DNA from: Bacteroidia bacterium
Lineage (GTDB): Bacteria; Bacteroidota; Bacteroidia; Flavobacteriales; Flavobacteriaceae
Direction of reading: 5' to 3'
Assembly (NCBI GenBank): GCA_030427585.1
Contig: JAUIBW010000020.1
Location: 1 to 64,000, forward strand
DNA: 64,000 bases
Part shown: in pieces, positions 11,797 to 21,600 of the stretch
How positions within the stretch are numbered: the stretch's first letter is position 1
Layout of the letters: each line of letters starts with the position of its first letter
Program-made: the position numbers and the translations under genes
Notes under the pieces: generated by a model
Told to the model about the DNA's origin: nothing
Database searches by the model: none
Seen by the model: the letters and a program-made list of their open reading frames with translations, nothing else

Positions 11797-13461
11797 TTGC
11801 TAAGAGGTCTTTCTATAAAAAACTTCGCCTTAATAGAAGAGCTACAAGTAGCTTTTGATTCTGGTTTAATTACAATTACAGGAGAAACTGGAGCGGGTAA
11901 ATCTTTATTACTTGGCGCTTTAGGATTGTTACTAGGTAAAAGAGCAGATCTTAGTAGTGTTAAAGATAATACTCAAAAATGCGTAATTGAAGGAGTTTTT
12001 GATGTAAAAAAATATGGGCTTACTTCTTTTTTTGAAGAAGAAGCTCTGGATTATGAAGATCAAACTATAATTAGACGAGAGATTTTACCATCGGGTAAAT
12101 CCAGAGCTTTTATAAATGATACTCCAGTCACTTTACAATCATTGGCGTCTCTGGGAGCTAGATTAATAGATATTCATAGTCAACATCAAACATTAGAGGT
12201 AACTACAAATGATTTTCAGTTTGAGGTATTAGACGCATTGGCTGATGCAGATCGCGAAATAAAATCTTACAAAAGAGGTTTAGAGCTTTTAAAACAAAAA
12301 GAAAAAGAACTAGGTATTCTTATAACTGATCAAGAAAACTTTACAAAAGAATATGATTATAATGCTTTTCTTTTAAATGAGTTAGAAGAAGCAAAACTTA
12401 AGCCAGGTGAACTAGAAGAATTAGAAGAGCAATACGATCAACTTAATAATATAGAAGAAATTCAGGAACGATTATCGGGATCTGTTGCTATAATGTCTTC
12501 AGAAGAAATTGGAGTATCTGATCAATTACATACCATCAAAAATAACCTCTCTAAAATAGAATCGTATTCTGGGCCTTTGCAAGAACTTTCTCAAAGAATA
12601 CAGAGTGTGTATATTGAGTTAGATGATATAAGTAGTTCTTTACATGATGAGTTAGAAAAGCTTGAAGCAGACCCTGGGCGATTAGAACAAATTAGTCTGC
12701 GTTTGCAATTATTACATAATCTACAAGTAAAACATGCAGTGTCAGATGTAAAAGAATTGATTCTGATAGCAGATACACTGCGGGAAAAAGTATCTAAAAC
12801 AGAATCGCTGTCAGAAGATATAGAGAAACTTAAAAAAGAAATAATTACTATTCAGTCTCAATTAGATGAAGTTGCAGAAAAGATTCATAAGAAACGAAAT
12901 AAGGCACTTCCTTTACTTATAAAGGAGTTAGAGGATATTCTTAAAGCACTGGGGATGTCAAATGCTACATTTCAGGCTTCTTTAGAGCTACAGGAAAAGT
13001 ATTTGTCTAATGGAAAAGAAGTATTAACATTTCTGTTCTCTGCCAATAAAGGAGGAGCTTTTGGGCAGCTTAAAAAAGTGGCTTCAGGGGGAGAACTATC
13101 AAGAATTATGATTGCGATTAAATCTATTTTATCCAGATATACACAACTACCTACAATTATTTTTGATGAAATAGATACTGGTGTATCGGGTGAAGTTGCT
13201 CATAAAATGGCAGATTTAATGATGAATATGAGTAAAAACTTACAAGTCTTTAGTATTACACACTTGCCGCAGATCGCTGCTAATGGTCAAAATCATTATA
13301 AAGTATATAAAGAAGATATACTAAATACGACTATTACTCAGCTTAAATTGCTAAGTGAGGAAGAACGAATTAAAGAAATTGCCGAAATGATTGGTGGCAA
13401 AAACATTTCTGATTCGGCATTAACTCATGCAAAATCATTATTAAATTCAGCTTCAAATTAA
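11797..13461 (+). CDS. recN: DNA repair protein RecN
   Basis: An SMC-like ATPase acting in recombinational double-strand break repair. Walker A is TGETGAGKS (about 29-37), the signature is ASGGELSRIMIA and Walker B is IFDEIDTGVSG, with long coiled coils between (about 160-360). The start is TTG 11797: the product then begins MLRGLSIKNFALIE, which matches the family N-terminus, and no ATG is suitable. The length of 554 is normal. It ends the bamD block, 72 bases after DUF4835. Confidence 0.96.
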   Translation: MLRGLSIKNFALIEELQVAFDSGLITITGETGAGKSLLLGALGLLLGKRADLSSVKDNTQKCVIEGVFDVKKYGLTSFFEEEALDYEDQTIIRREILPSGKSRAFINDTPVTLQSLASLGARLIDIHSQHQTLEVTTNDFQFEVLDALADADREIKSYKRGLELLKQKEKELGILITDQENFTKEYDYNAFLLNELEEAKLKPGELEELEEQYDQLNNIEEIQERLSGSVAIMSSEEIGVSDQLHTIKNNLSKIESYSGPLQELSQRIQSVYIELDDISSSLHDELEKLEADPGRLEQISLRLQLLHNLQVKHAVSDVKELILIADTLREKVSKTESLSEDIEKLKKEIITIQSQLDEVAEKIHKKRNKALPLLIKELEDILKALGMSNATFQASLELQEKYLSNGKEVLTFLFSANKGGAFGQLKKVASGGELSRIMIAIKSILSRYTQLPTIIFDEIDTGVSGEVAHKMADLMMNMSKNLQVFSITHLPQIAANGQNHYKVYKEDILNTTITQLKLLSEEERIKEIAEMIGGKNISDSALTHAKSLLNSASN

Positions 13462-13471
13462 GTAAAGCTGT

Positions 13472-13498
13472 AAATCTATCCTAATTAAGTAGATTTTT
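13472..13498 (+). terminator. Weak terminator after recN
   Basis: AAATCTA (13472-13478) pairs with TAGATTT (13490-13496), followed by two T residues. It lies 11 bases beyond the recN stop. The stem is short and the T tract modest. Confidence 0.4.
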
Positions 13499-13680
13499 AC
13501 TTCATTTACTGCACTGGTTAAAAACAAGTATTAAAGTCTTAAAAATATATATTTTATCGATTATTTGCAATATAATGCGTTTAAAAGGTGTTTTTTGTCG
13601 ATTTTAACATTTTAAATTCGAATTTACTTTCTTTTATTTTGTAGTTTGTGCTTGTAGCTCCCAAACCTACGCCCCAAATT

Positions 13681-14175
13681 ATGAAATCACCTATTAAAGT
13701 AATCTATATTGCTTGTATAGCAATGTTGTTATATTCGTGTTCTGCAGAAAATGTTGAAGAAAATTTAGACTCTTCTAATAAGGAATTTATTATTCCCGAA
13801 GTAAAATCGATAGAAATTGAAATTTTAGACCTTATCAATAACTATAGGGTTTCTAAGAATTTAAATATCCTCGAATCTCTCGATATCATAAAATCACAAG
13901 CTTATAGCCACACTAATTATATGATTAAGCAAAATAGTATATCACATGATTATTTTTATGAACGTAAATCATATCTTGTTGTTAATACCGGAGCAAGTAA
14001 AGTAGCCGAAAATGTAGGATATGGTTATTCTTCGGCAGAATCTATTGTTAATGCATGGATAAAAAGTGATAGTCATAGAAGTGCTATAGAAGGTGATTTT
14101 ACAGATTTTGATATTTCTATAGAACAAAATGAAGATGGTGTGATGTATTGTACTACTATTTTTATTAAAAGATAA
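13681..14175 (+). CDS. CAP-domain (SCP/PR-1-like) lipoprotein
   Basis: 164 residues from ATG 13681. This start is preferred over the upstream GTG 13648 because it gives a clean lipoprotein signal peptide with lipobox LLYSC. The mature part is a CAP domain: LINNYRVSKNL, a His-containing AYSHTNYM helix, NSISHDYF, AENVGYGY, and the NAWIKSDSHRSAI motif, all characteristic of the YkwD-type bacterial branch. The role of such secreted CAP proteins is unclear. It converges on the minus-strand OmpA-family gene 18 bases away. Confidence 0.85.
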   Translation: MKSPIKVIYIACIAMLLYSCSAENVEENLDSSNKEFIIPEVKSIEIEILDLINNYRVSKNLNILESLDIIKSQAYSHTNYMIKQNSISHDYFYERKSYLVVNTGASKVAENVGYGYSSAESIVNAWIKSDSHRSAIEGDFTDFDISIEQNEDGVMYCTTIFIKR

Positions 14176-14193
14176 TCTTCTTAATAATTTCAA

Positions 14194-16143
14194 TTATTCG
14201 TAGTCATTGAGTATCAAAAAAGCTGAACGTCTGTTTTCATCATGATCTTTTTCTGTACAAGGTGGTTTGTTGTCTACACCACATTTGTTTAATAATCGTG
14301 ATTCACCATAACCTATAGCACTTGGGATTCTATCTGCAGCAATCCCTCTTGATAAAATATAATCTCTGGTAGCATTAGCACGTCTATTAGAAAGCTTCAT
14401 GTTATACTTGGCACTGCCACGGCTATCTGTATGAGATTCAATTTTTATAATCATTTTTGGGTTTTCTCGCATTACATTAACAATATTCTCTAATTCATAA
14501 GCTGCATCTGGACGAATATCATATTTGTCAAAATCAAAGAAAATGGGATTAACTACAATTTCTTTTTTTATGATTAAGGGAGTTAGATATAGATCTAATT
14601 TAATTTCACTTTTATTAGTTGTAGTGGTAGAAAATTGTTTAGAATCTGGTTTGTAATTTGCTTTGGTAGCAAGAATAGAATATGTTTTTCCGCATGATAT
14701 CTCTTCAAAAATATAGTTCCCGTTATTATCAGATAGGGTAGTATTAATAATTTTGCCTATTTCATCAATGATTTTAACTGTAACTTCTGCAAGTGGTTCT
14801 AAGGTGAGTTTATCATATGTTACACCAGTCAAAACTTGCTTACATTCATATTTATCAAATGCATAGATATCATCACTACCTTTGCCTCCAGTTCGGTTAG
14901 AAGAAAAATATCCAGAATTACTATCTGCATTTAAAAAGAAGGCAAAATCATCGTAACCACTGTTGTATGGGGCTCCCAGGTTTTTAATTTCGACCTCCTC
15001 ATCTGCTTTTTTTTTAAGTATGTTAGATTTGTAAATGTCTAAAAATCCTAGATTTATATGGCTATCTGATGAAAAATATAATGTAGAATCTTTTGCTACA
15101 AAAGGAAATACTTCCCGACCTTCGGTATTAATTTTATCTCCTAAATTTTTTACAGCTCCAAAAGAGCCATCATCGTTAATAGCTACTTTATATAGGTCTG
15201 ATTGACCATATCCTCCTTCTCTGTCTGATACAAAATATAGGACCTTTTCATCAGGGCTTAATGCGGGATGCCCTGTAGAAAAAGTTTTGTCATTAAATGG
15301 CAACTCTTCAATGGCTGTCCATTGATTACCTTTAAGCTTGGCTCTATATAATTTTAGGTTAGAATTACCTTCTTTATCATAAGATGTTCTTTTTCTTTTG
15401 TTAATATTGTTTCTGGTAAAAAAGAGTGTTTTACCATCCTTAGTGATTGTTAATGTGCCTTCGTGTTCATTCTTTAGATTTACGACGTCTGAAGAAATAG
15501 GAGCAATGTTGTTTACTACAATAGTTGAATCAATTCGATCAATTGTAGATTGATAAATGTTTAAATAAGGTTCTCCATTCCATTTATAAATCTTCTTTTT
15601 GCCTTTGGCATTGTCATCTGCTCTAGAGGATGAAAAATATAAGTTCCCATTTTGTTCAAACCCACCAAAATCAGAGTATTTGCTATTAGAGTTTAAGTTT
15701 ATTACACGAACATGGATATCTTTTGGAGTAGATAATTCTTGAAATTTTTCAAGACTCATACTTTCAAAATCTTTGGTGTGTTTACCGTTTTGTTGAAATG
15801 TTTTAAATTTTTTAACCCACTGATTAGCTTCGTTATACTTGCCTAAACTTCGTAAGGTTTGTATGTATTTATAGATATATTGAGGATGTATCTTTTTGTA
15901 TTTGTTAACTGCTTTGTTATACCAAAAATAAGCTTGTTCTGAGTTAGAATTATTATAATAGCAATCTCCTATTCTAGATAGAATATATTCACTACTATCT
16001 TCTTTTTTTAAAGCTTCTTTGTATAGTTCAATAGCTTTTAAGTATGCAAAATCTCTAAAATATTTGTCTGCTACCTTTATTTTTTGTGCATGGATAAAAG
16101 TGGCGAACAGGAATGCTAAAATTAGAAATATTCTATTTTTCAT
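14194..16143 (-). CDS. OmpA-family outer membrane/periplasmic protein with TPR, PD40 and carboxypeptidase-regulatory domains
   Basis: 649 residues from ATG 16143, chosen because the next 19 residues form a signal peptide (MKNRIFLILAFLFATFIHA). Domains in order: TPR-like repeats (20-150), a WD40-like PD40 beta-propeller (about 150-430, with repeated ALSPDEKVLYFVSDR-like blades), a carboxypeptidase-regulatory-like fold (about 440-530), and a C-terminal OmpA peptidoglycan-binding domain (IFFDFDKYDIRP...HTDSRGSAKYN...LSNRRANATRDYI). This is the architecture that accompanies PorP/SprF and giant adhesins of the gliding/T9SS machinery. It starts 10 bases after the PorP/SprF gene. Confidence 0.9.
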   Translation of the reverse strand: MKNRIFLILAFLFATFIHAQKIKVADKYFRDFAYLKAIELYKEALKKEDSSEYILSRIGDCYYNNSNSEQAYFWYNKAVNKYKKIHPQYIYKYIQTLRSLGKYNEANQWVKKFKTFQQNGKHTKDFESMSLEKFQELSTPKDIHVRVINLNSNSKYSDFGGFEQNGNLYFSSSRADDNAKGKKKIYKWNGEPYLNIYQSTIDRIDSTIVVNNIAPISSDVVNLKNEHEGTLTITKDGKTLFFTRNNINKRKRTSYDKEGNSNLKLYRAKLKGNQWTAIEELPFNDKTFSTGHPALSPDEKVLYFVSDREGGYGQSDLYKVAINDDGSFGAVKNLGDKINTEGREVFPFVAKDSTLYFSSDSHINLGFLDIYKSNILKKKADEEVEIKNLGAPYNSGYDDFAFFLNADSNSGYFSSNRTGGKGSDDIYAFDKYECKQVLTGVTYDKLTLEPLAEVTVKIIDEIGKIINTTLSDNNGNYIFEEISCGKTYSILATKANYKPDSKQFSTTTTNKSEIKLDLYLTPLIIKKEIVVNPIFFDFDKYDIRPDAAYELENIVNVMRENPKMIIKIESHTDSRGSAKYNMKLSNRRANATRDYILSRGIAADRIPSAIGYGESRLLNKCGVDNKPPCTEKDHDENRRSAFLILNDYE

Positions 16144-16153
16144 ACGTATGTTA

Positions 16154-17095
16154 TTAAAAGTACCTGGGAGATCTGACACGCTTTTCATTAAATAATTCGT
16201 ACATCAGCAAAATTTCATGAGTGCCACCAATATAGGGGCGTATGTCTGAAATAAAATGTTCATAGGCATAACCAACTCTAATTTGTTTGGTTACTTGAAA
16301 GTCTGCTAAGGCTCCGATTGAAGCGGTGTGCTCATTATATCTATATGAGCCTCCGAGCCAAAATTTTTCATAGAATAGAAAATTAGCATTTAGATCGACA
16401 GAAATTGGAGCACCATTAGTAGCTTTTAGAAGAGCAGACGGTTTTAATTTTAAATTTGTTGTAAGATCAAACACATATCCTCCTGTAAGATAATAACTAA
16501 CACGCTCTAAGGCTACATATTCTACTGTAGACGTTTCAACAGTACGATTATTGTCTGTATTTAATATTCTTGGCGATGATAGTCCAAGATACCATCTGTT
16601 TGAGTGCAGATATACCCCAGCACCAATATTAGGATTCCAACGGTTAGCGTAACTTCCAAAGAAAGGATCTTGCGTTACTTCAGGATCATTCAAAAATTCC
16701 TGATCTAGGTGATAATTAGTAGCTCCAGCCTTAAAACCAAAAGCTAATTTAGAATTAGCTGTAATATTAATAGAATATGAGAAATCGCCATAAATATATA
16801 AATAGTTTTCAAAACCAGGAGTATCTCGTATTACAGATAATCCAAGTCCTACTTTTTCGTTTCGTAATGGAGAATGGGCAGATAATGTCTGGGTTTGAGG
16901 GCCACCTTGTATTCCTGTCCATTGACTTCTGTGCAAGCCTACAATGCTTAATGCTTCTCTGCTACCTGCATAGGCTGGATTTATAGATATGGTATTAAAC
17001 ATATATTGCGTAAACTGAGGCAATTGTTGCGCATATCCGATAGTGTTAATGTAAAGTATTAGTAGTATTGTTATTTTGTTTTTTGTATTGCCCAT
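16154..17095 (-). CDS. PorP/SprF family type IX secretion membrane protein
   Basis: 313 residues with a signal peptide ending at GYAQQ and a beta-rich body. Its start, QLPQFTQYMFNTISINPAYAGSRE followed by LHRSQWTGIQGGPQTQTLSAHSP, is the hallmark of the PorP/SprF family. SprF in Flavobacterium johnsoniae is required to put the adhesin SprB on the surface. It lies between the adhesin (11 bases) and the OmpA-family gene (10 bases), so it probably serves this particular adhesin. Confidence 0.93.
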   Translation of the reverse strand: MGNTKNKITILLILYINTIGYAQQLPQFTQYMFNTISINPAYAGSREALSIVGLHRSQWTGIQGGPQTQTLSAHSPLRNEKVGLGLSVIRDTPGFENYLYIYGDFSYSINITANSKLAFGFKAGATNYHLDQEFLNDPEVTQDPFFGSYANRWNPNIGAGVYLHSNRWYLGLSSPRILNTDNNRTVETSTVEYVALERVSYYLTGGYVFDLTTNLKLKPSALLKATNGAPISVDLNANFLFYEKFWLGGSYRYNEHTASIGALADFQVTKQIRVGYAYEHFISDIRPYIGGTHEILLMYELFNEKRVRSPRYF

Positions 17096-17106
17096 TAGTT
17101 GTTTCT

Positions 17107-20022
17107 TTATTTTGTTCCAATATATAGTGGGGTACTAATGGGTTTTAAACCACTATTGTTGATTGTTACGATACAGTAATATGTGCCACTAGGTACTTGG
17201 CTTGCTGATCCTAAAGATGATTGATGTGTTGTTCCATTCCAATCATTTTGATAATCACTTGATTTGTATATAATCGCCCCCCAACGATTAACGATCTTAA
17301 CATCTACAACGTAACCACAATTTTCTACACCATTTACTGCGAAATATTCATTATATGGATCTCCATTTGGTGTAATTACCTTTGAAATTTTGATAGTATC
17401 TTCTCCACAAGAGAATACAGCACATCTGTTATGTATTTCTATTGTTGTTTCGAGATATATTGGGCAAGCCAGGTTGTCTAGTGTGTAACTAAATACAATT
17501 TCTTCAGAGGTATCTTTGTCTAATAATTCTATACTTAATGGATCAAAAAAATGATCATCAACTATAGACGCATTTCCTGATACAACTTCCCAGGTTCCAT
17601 CAGTACTGTACTCACCTTCTAATACATCAAACAAATCAAAAATTTGTGATTCTATTTCATCCAGAGTGCATAACGTAGTGTTATTTGCGGTTACAGAATT
17701 GTTTTCGAATGTTATTTTAGCTTGTATTGTAGTTGCATTGTTACAATCATCTGTGATCGTGTATTCTACTACCAGGATTCTATCTGTTATATTGTTAAAG
17801 TCATAATCCGAAGTTACTAATGCAGTTGTATTGACATTGCAATTATCTGTAGCGCAAGTTTCCAGTAGTGCAATATTATCACTATTCCATTGGTTAGCAA
17901 TTTCTTCAATATTAGTTGTAGAGCACCCTAAGGTTAAATCGGTAATTGTACAACTTGTTAGGTCTGGAGGTGTAGAATCTTGCAGGGTAAGAGTTGCAGT
18001 AAGAGTTGTTGAATCTCCGTTATTACCTATAATAGTGTATGTAACTTCTATGGTTCCGCCTAGGCCACAAGAACTTACTAAATTATTAAAATTATAATTT
18101 GAAGTTATTTGGCCAGTAAAATTTGTATTACAAGCGTCAGAAGTGCAGGATTCTAACTCTGCAATATTATTAGCATTCCATGTGTTGGCTATAGCTTCAT
18201 TATCTGTTCCATTACATTCGATGGTTTTATTAGATATATTACAATTAGTTATGTTGGGAGGCGAGATGGGCGAGATGGTAATATACACAGTGGCTTGATC
18301 ACAAGCCATGGCCGGAGAGCCATTGTCACATACTGTATAAATAAAACTATCTGTGCCTGTATATCCAGTATTAGGGATGTAAGTAAAAGAACCATTGGTA
18401 TTGAGAGTAAGGATTCCGTTATCTACATCATCTACAGGAACTATATTTATGGCTTGTGTATCTCCTTCTGGGTCAAAGTCATTATCGAGCACATTTCCTA
18501 GAATATTTTTACATGTGGTAAAATATGCATCATCATTAGCAAAAGTGCTGTTATTCTGGTTTTTTATAACGGTAATTACTACAATAGTGGTGTCGCATAA
18601 CGAAGGATTACCATTATCACATATAGTATACTCAAAAGTGTCATCGCCAGTAAAATCAAGAGGAGGTGTATATTTATATGCACCCGTATGGGGGTCTATA
18701 ACTACGACAACTCCTTCTATGGTAGTTACTGTAGGGGTTGTCACTATAATAAGATCTCCGTCGGGATCAAAATCATTAACTAGTACATTACCATCTACAG
18801 GAGTATTTATTTCAGTAATTGCAGTATCTGGATTAGCAATTGGTGCTTCGTTTTTTGGATCATTAATAGGGAGCACTTCGATATATACAGTAGCAGTATC
18901 GCAAGCAATTGGATTGCCATCATCACAGATAGTATATTCAAAAGAATCCTCTCCTGTAAATCCTGTAGGAGGAGTGTAAGTATAAGCACCTGTATTAGGT
19001 TCTATATTAACAATAACCCCTTCTATAGTGGTTGCGGTGGTAGTGGTTACTGTTTGTGTGTCTCCTTCGAGATCTTCATCATTGGTTAATACATTACCAG
19101 AAACAGGTGTATTAATAAAAGTATTGTTAATGTCTGTTACAGCATTTGTACAATTAAATAAAATTGTTGTGCAAACAATAGAAGTACAGCAATTAGCATC
19201 ACGTATTTTTATAGTATAACGTCCTGGGGCTAGATCTAAAAATGTATCACTAGTTTGATAATTGGCTCCATTATCAATAGAGTATGTGTAAGGTGGTACT
19301 CCACCGGTTCCTTCTACAGTAATTTGGCCCGAACCATTACAACTAATATGGGATAATTCCTTTACGGAAGCAGATAATGCTTTACTAGGCTCGGTTATTG
19401 TGGCAGAGCTTGTAGTAGTACAATTTGTAGCATCGGTGATCGTTACCGAATATATTCCGGCAACTACATTGGTTAAATCTTCATCAGAAGAACCATTACT
19501 CCAGGCAAAGGTAAATGGGGGATTACCATTTTCGACCGTAAGATCAATAGATCCTGTAGTATCGCCATTACAAGATACATGGGTTATAGTATTTGTAGCT
19601 TTAATATCACAAGTATTTAAGCATTGAATGATAATACTTTGTGTTACTTGAGTTCCATCGGCATCGGTTACTGTAACACTGTGAGTTCGGTTGGTAAGAA
19701 GGCTTGCTGTTGCTGTAGTTTGATTATTAGCAGAAGCACTCCATTGATACGTATAACCAGGTTTTCCACCAGAAGCGATAGCTTTGGCTTTGCCATCACA
19801 ACATATTCCTGTAGTTGTGGCATCCTGTATTTTAAGTATTGTAAGACTTAGCGGATTGGTATACCCAGTATTAGTTGTAGTAGTATCCTTTAAGATTAAA
19901 GAAGTATACTTGTGCTTAAGAGGATAATATCCGTAAATACAAGTCGAAGAGGATAGCAGTGTAAAAAGACAAATAAGAGTGATGATTCTCTTGTGTAAGA
20001 GAGTTAACGTAATAATTTTCAT
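17107..20022 (-). CDS. SprB-like surface adhesin with type B T9SS sorting domain
   Basis: 971 residues with an N-terminal signal peptide (1-31). Domains: three SprB-type repeats (about 61-135, 139-212, 214-291; motifs HVSCNGDTTGSIDLTV, GNPPFTFAWSNG, YSVTITDATNC); three cadherin/Big-like tandem repeats (about 292-386, 394-486, 494-583) with GNVLxNDxDxxGD and YTPPxxFTGxDSFEYTICD; two further repeats (about 592-682, 690-772) with IEEIANQWNSDNIALLETC-like cores; and a gliding-motility-associated C-terminal domain (878-971: ITPNGDPYNEYF, IVNRWGAIIYKS, PSGTYYCIV). Type IX secretion should export and anchor it. The two genes downstream are its likely dedicated helpers. Confidence 0.92.
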   Translation of the reverse strand: MKIITLTLLHKRIITLICLFTLLSSSTCIYGYYPLKHKYTSLILKDTTTTNTGYTNPLSLTILKIQDATTTGICCDGKAKAIASGGKPGYTYQWSASANNQTTATASLLTNRTHSVTVTDADGTQVTQSIIIQCLNTCDIKATNTITHVSCNGDTTGSIDLTVENGNPPFTFAWSNGSSDEDLTNVVAGIYSVTITDATNCTTTSSATITEPSKALSASVKELSHISCNGSGQITVEGTGGVPPYTYSIDNGANYQTSDTFLDLAPGRYTIKIRDANCCTSIVCTTILFNCTNAVTDINNTFINTPVSGNVLTNDEDLEGDTQTVTTTTATTIEGVIVNIEPNTGAYTYTPPTGFTGEDSFEYTICDDGNPIACDTATVYIEVLPINDPKNEAPIANPDTAITEINTPVDGNVLVNDFDPDGDLIIVTTPTVTTIEGVVVVIDPHTGAYKYTPPLDFTGDDTFEYTICDNGNPSLCDTTIVVITVIKNQNNSTFANDDAYFTTCKNILGNVLDNDFDPEGDTQAINIVPVDDVDNGILTLNTNGSFTYIPNTGYTGTDSFIYTVCDNGSPAMACDQATVYITISPISPPNITNCNISNKTIECNGTDNEAIANTWNANNIAELESCTSDACNTNFTGQITSNYNFNNLVSSCGLGGTIEVTYTIIGNNGDSTTLTATLTLQDSTPPDLTSCTITDLTLGCSTTNIEEIANQWNSDNIALLETCATDNCNVNTTALVTSDYDFNNITDRILVVEYTITDDCNNATTIQAKITFENNSVTANNTTLCTLDEIESQIFDLFDVLEGEYSTDGTWEVVSGNASIVDDHFFDPLSIELLDKDTSEEIVFSYTLDNLACPIYLETTIEIHNRCAVFSCGEDTIKISKVITPNGDPYNEYFAVNGVENCGYVVDVKIVNRWGAIIYKSSDYQNDWNGTTHQSSLGSASQVPSGTYYCIVTINNSGLKPISTPLYIGTK
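18274..19149 (-). repeat. Three tandem Ig/cadherin-like coding repeats in the adhesin
   Basis: Three consecutive units of about 95 residues share GNVLxNDxD, GD near residue 30 of the unit, GAYxYTPP and FTGxDSFEYTICDxGNP. The third unit is more divergent (YIPNTGYTGTDSFIYTVCD). The DNA is diverged enough that recent slippage is unlikely. Confidence 0.8.
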
Positions 20023-20746
20023 ATGCCCCGTTTTATTAATTTATTCTAAGAAAAAAGCCCCTGTTTTTTTAGTGTTTTAAAAATCAAAAAATGAAAACAT
20101 CTGACAATGATAATAAGTAACTTGGTAGTTTTTTTCCATAACGTATATTCTTAACAATGGTTAATTTTTTTATATAAAGAATTAATTTAACGCATAAATC
20201 GACAGTATTTTATATTACTAAGAGTTAGTTACCTACTTGTATTAATGAAAACATTTTTTTTCAGAAATAGGCACATCATCTTTGTGTAACTAAAAATTCT
20301 ATTATAGAAATAATTCTATAATTATTTCAATACTAAAGGGGGATGAAATAGTGTATTTTTTCTAAAGGGGAGAAATAATATACACTATGGGGGTATTTTG
20401 TATCATAATCTTAGATATCAAATCAACGATATTTTGAAAACAATACTCAATCAAAACTATGTGTCAAATGTAAGATATATGTTGATAAAAATCAACTGAT
20501 AGTAATTTTTTTTTAGATTTTAAAACTCCCAACCTTATTTATAAATTGTCGCAATCATAGGTTTCTATTTCTTATAGAGGTAGAAACATTATTAGTTTAG
20601 TATGTAGAGGTTTGATTAATACTTTATTGTCACGTGCTGTTAGTTATTTTTTTACATACTCAACTAAATTCTATTTCAATTGGTTGTGGTTTGGGGCGTT
20701 TTATTATCTTTACCACTCGTATAACCATACTTTAATTTATAATTAA
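20023..20746. other. Long intergenic region between adhesin and fabI
   Basis: 724 bases without a credible gene, separating two divergent transcripts. It holds a fabI promoter candidate, a direct repeat CTAAAGGGG (20333-20341 and 20362-20370), an inverted repeat ATAGTGTAT/ATACACTAT (20348-20356 and 20380-20388), and a small hairpin at 20561-20587 (GTTTCTATTT with wobble pairs). No known riboswitch or RNA motif is recognisable. Confidence 0.5.
20684..20712 (+). promoter_or_regulatory. Probable fabI promoter
   Basis: TTG at 20684-20686 is followed after 18 bases by TATCTTTA (20705-20712), a 7/8 match to TAnnTTTG. The ATG of fabI is 34 bases further on. Confidence 0.45.
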
Positions 20747-21565
20747 ATGTCATACAATTTATTAAAAGGTAAAAGAGGAATTATTTTTGGGGCACTTGAC
20801 GAAAATTCAATCGCTTGGAAAACCGCAGAACGTGTTTATGAGGAGGGAGGAAGTTTTGTTCTTACCAATGCTCCTGTTGCAATGCGAATGGGGGCTATAA
20901 ACACTCTTGCAGAAAAAACCAATACTCAAGTTATACCTGCAGACGCTACTTCGCTAGAGGATTTAGAAAACCTTGTAGATAAAGCAATGGAAATTTTGGG
21001 GGGTAAACTTGATTTTGTTTTACATTCTATAGGGATGTCAATAAATGTGCGTAAAGGACGTCATTATACAGATCAAAACTATGACTGGACACAAAAAGGA
21101 TTAGATGTATCTGCACTTTCTTTTCATAAAACAATGCAAACCCTATATAAGAAAAAGGCGATGAATGACTGGGGAAGCATAGTTGGGTTGACATATATGG
21201 CAGCGCAGCGCGTGTTTCCTGATTATAATGATATGGCAGATAACAAGGCGTATTTAGAATCTATTGCTCGTAGTTTTGGATATTTCTTTGGTAGAGATAG
21301 TAAAGTGCGAGTAAATACAATTTCTCAATCTCCAACCCCAACAACTGCAGGAAAAGGAGTGAAAGGGTTTGATGGGTTTATAGAATATGCAAATAAAATG
21401 TCACCTCTAGGTAATGCCACGGCAGCAGAGTGTGCCGATTATACCATTACGTTATTCTCTGATTTAACTAAAAAAGTGACTCTTCAGAATTTATATCACG
21501 ACGGAGGTTTTTCTAATATGGGAGTAAGCCAGTTAGTGATGGATAAATTTGTAGGAGAAGAATAA
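20747..21565 (+). CDS. fabI: Enoyl-[acyl-carrier-protein] reductase FabI
   Basis: Reduces the enoyl-ACP double bond in the last step of each fatty acid elongation cycle, using NAD(P)H. It is a 272-residue SDR-fold protein: cofactor-binding start GIIFGALDENSIAWKTAERV, LHSIGMS in the middle, and catalytic Tyr-x6-Lys in YNDMADNK. SQSPTPTTAGKGVKGFD is the substrate-loop region and is typical of the flavobacterial FabI branch. Single-gene unit with its own terminator. Confidence 0.93.
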   Translation: MSYNLLKGKRGIIFGALDENSIAWKTAERVYEEGGSFVLTNAPVAMRMGAINTLAEKTNTQVIPADATSLEDLENLVDKAMEILGGKLDFVLHSIGMSINVRKGRHYTDQNYDWTQKGLDVSALSFHKTMQTLYKKKAMNDWGSIVGLTYMAAQRVFPDYNDMADNKAYLESIARSFGYFFGRDSKVRVNTISQSPTPTTAGKGVKGFDGFIEYANKMSPLGNATAAECADYTITLFSDLTKKVTLQNLYHDGGFSNMGVSQLVMDKFVGEE

Positions 21566-21600
21566 AGATTTTCTAAAAAAAAACTACTATAAAATTAGTG

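Noticed and set aside
13648-13680. GTG start that would lengthen the CAP protein
   Set aside because: ATG 13681 gives a proper lipoprotein signal peptide; the extension would precede it with Pro-rich sequence.
18395-18979. 194-residue open frame antisense to the adhesin
   Set aside because: Opposite to well-supported repeat domains; its composition is the shadow of Thr/Asp-rich codons, no family-like motif.
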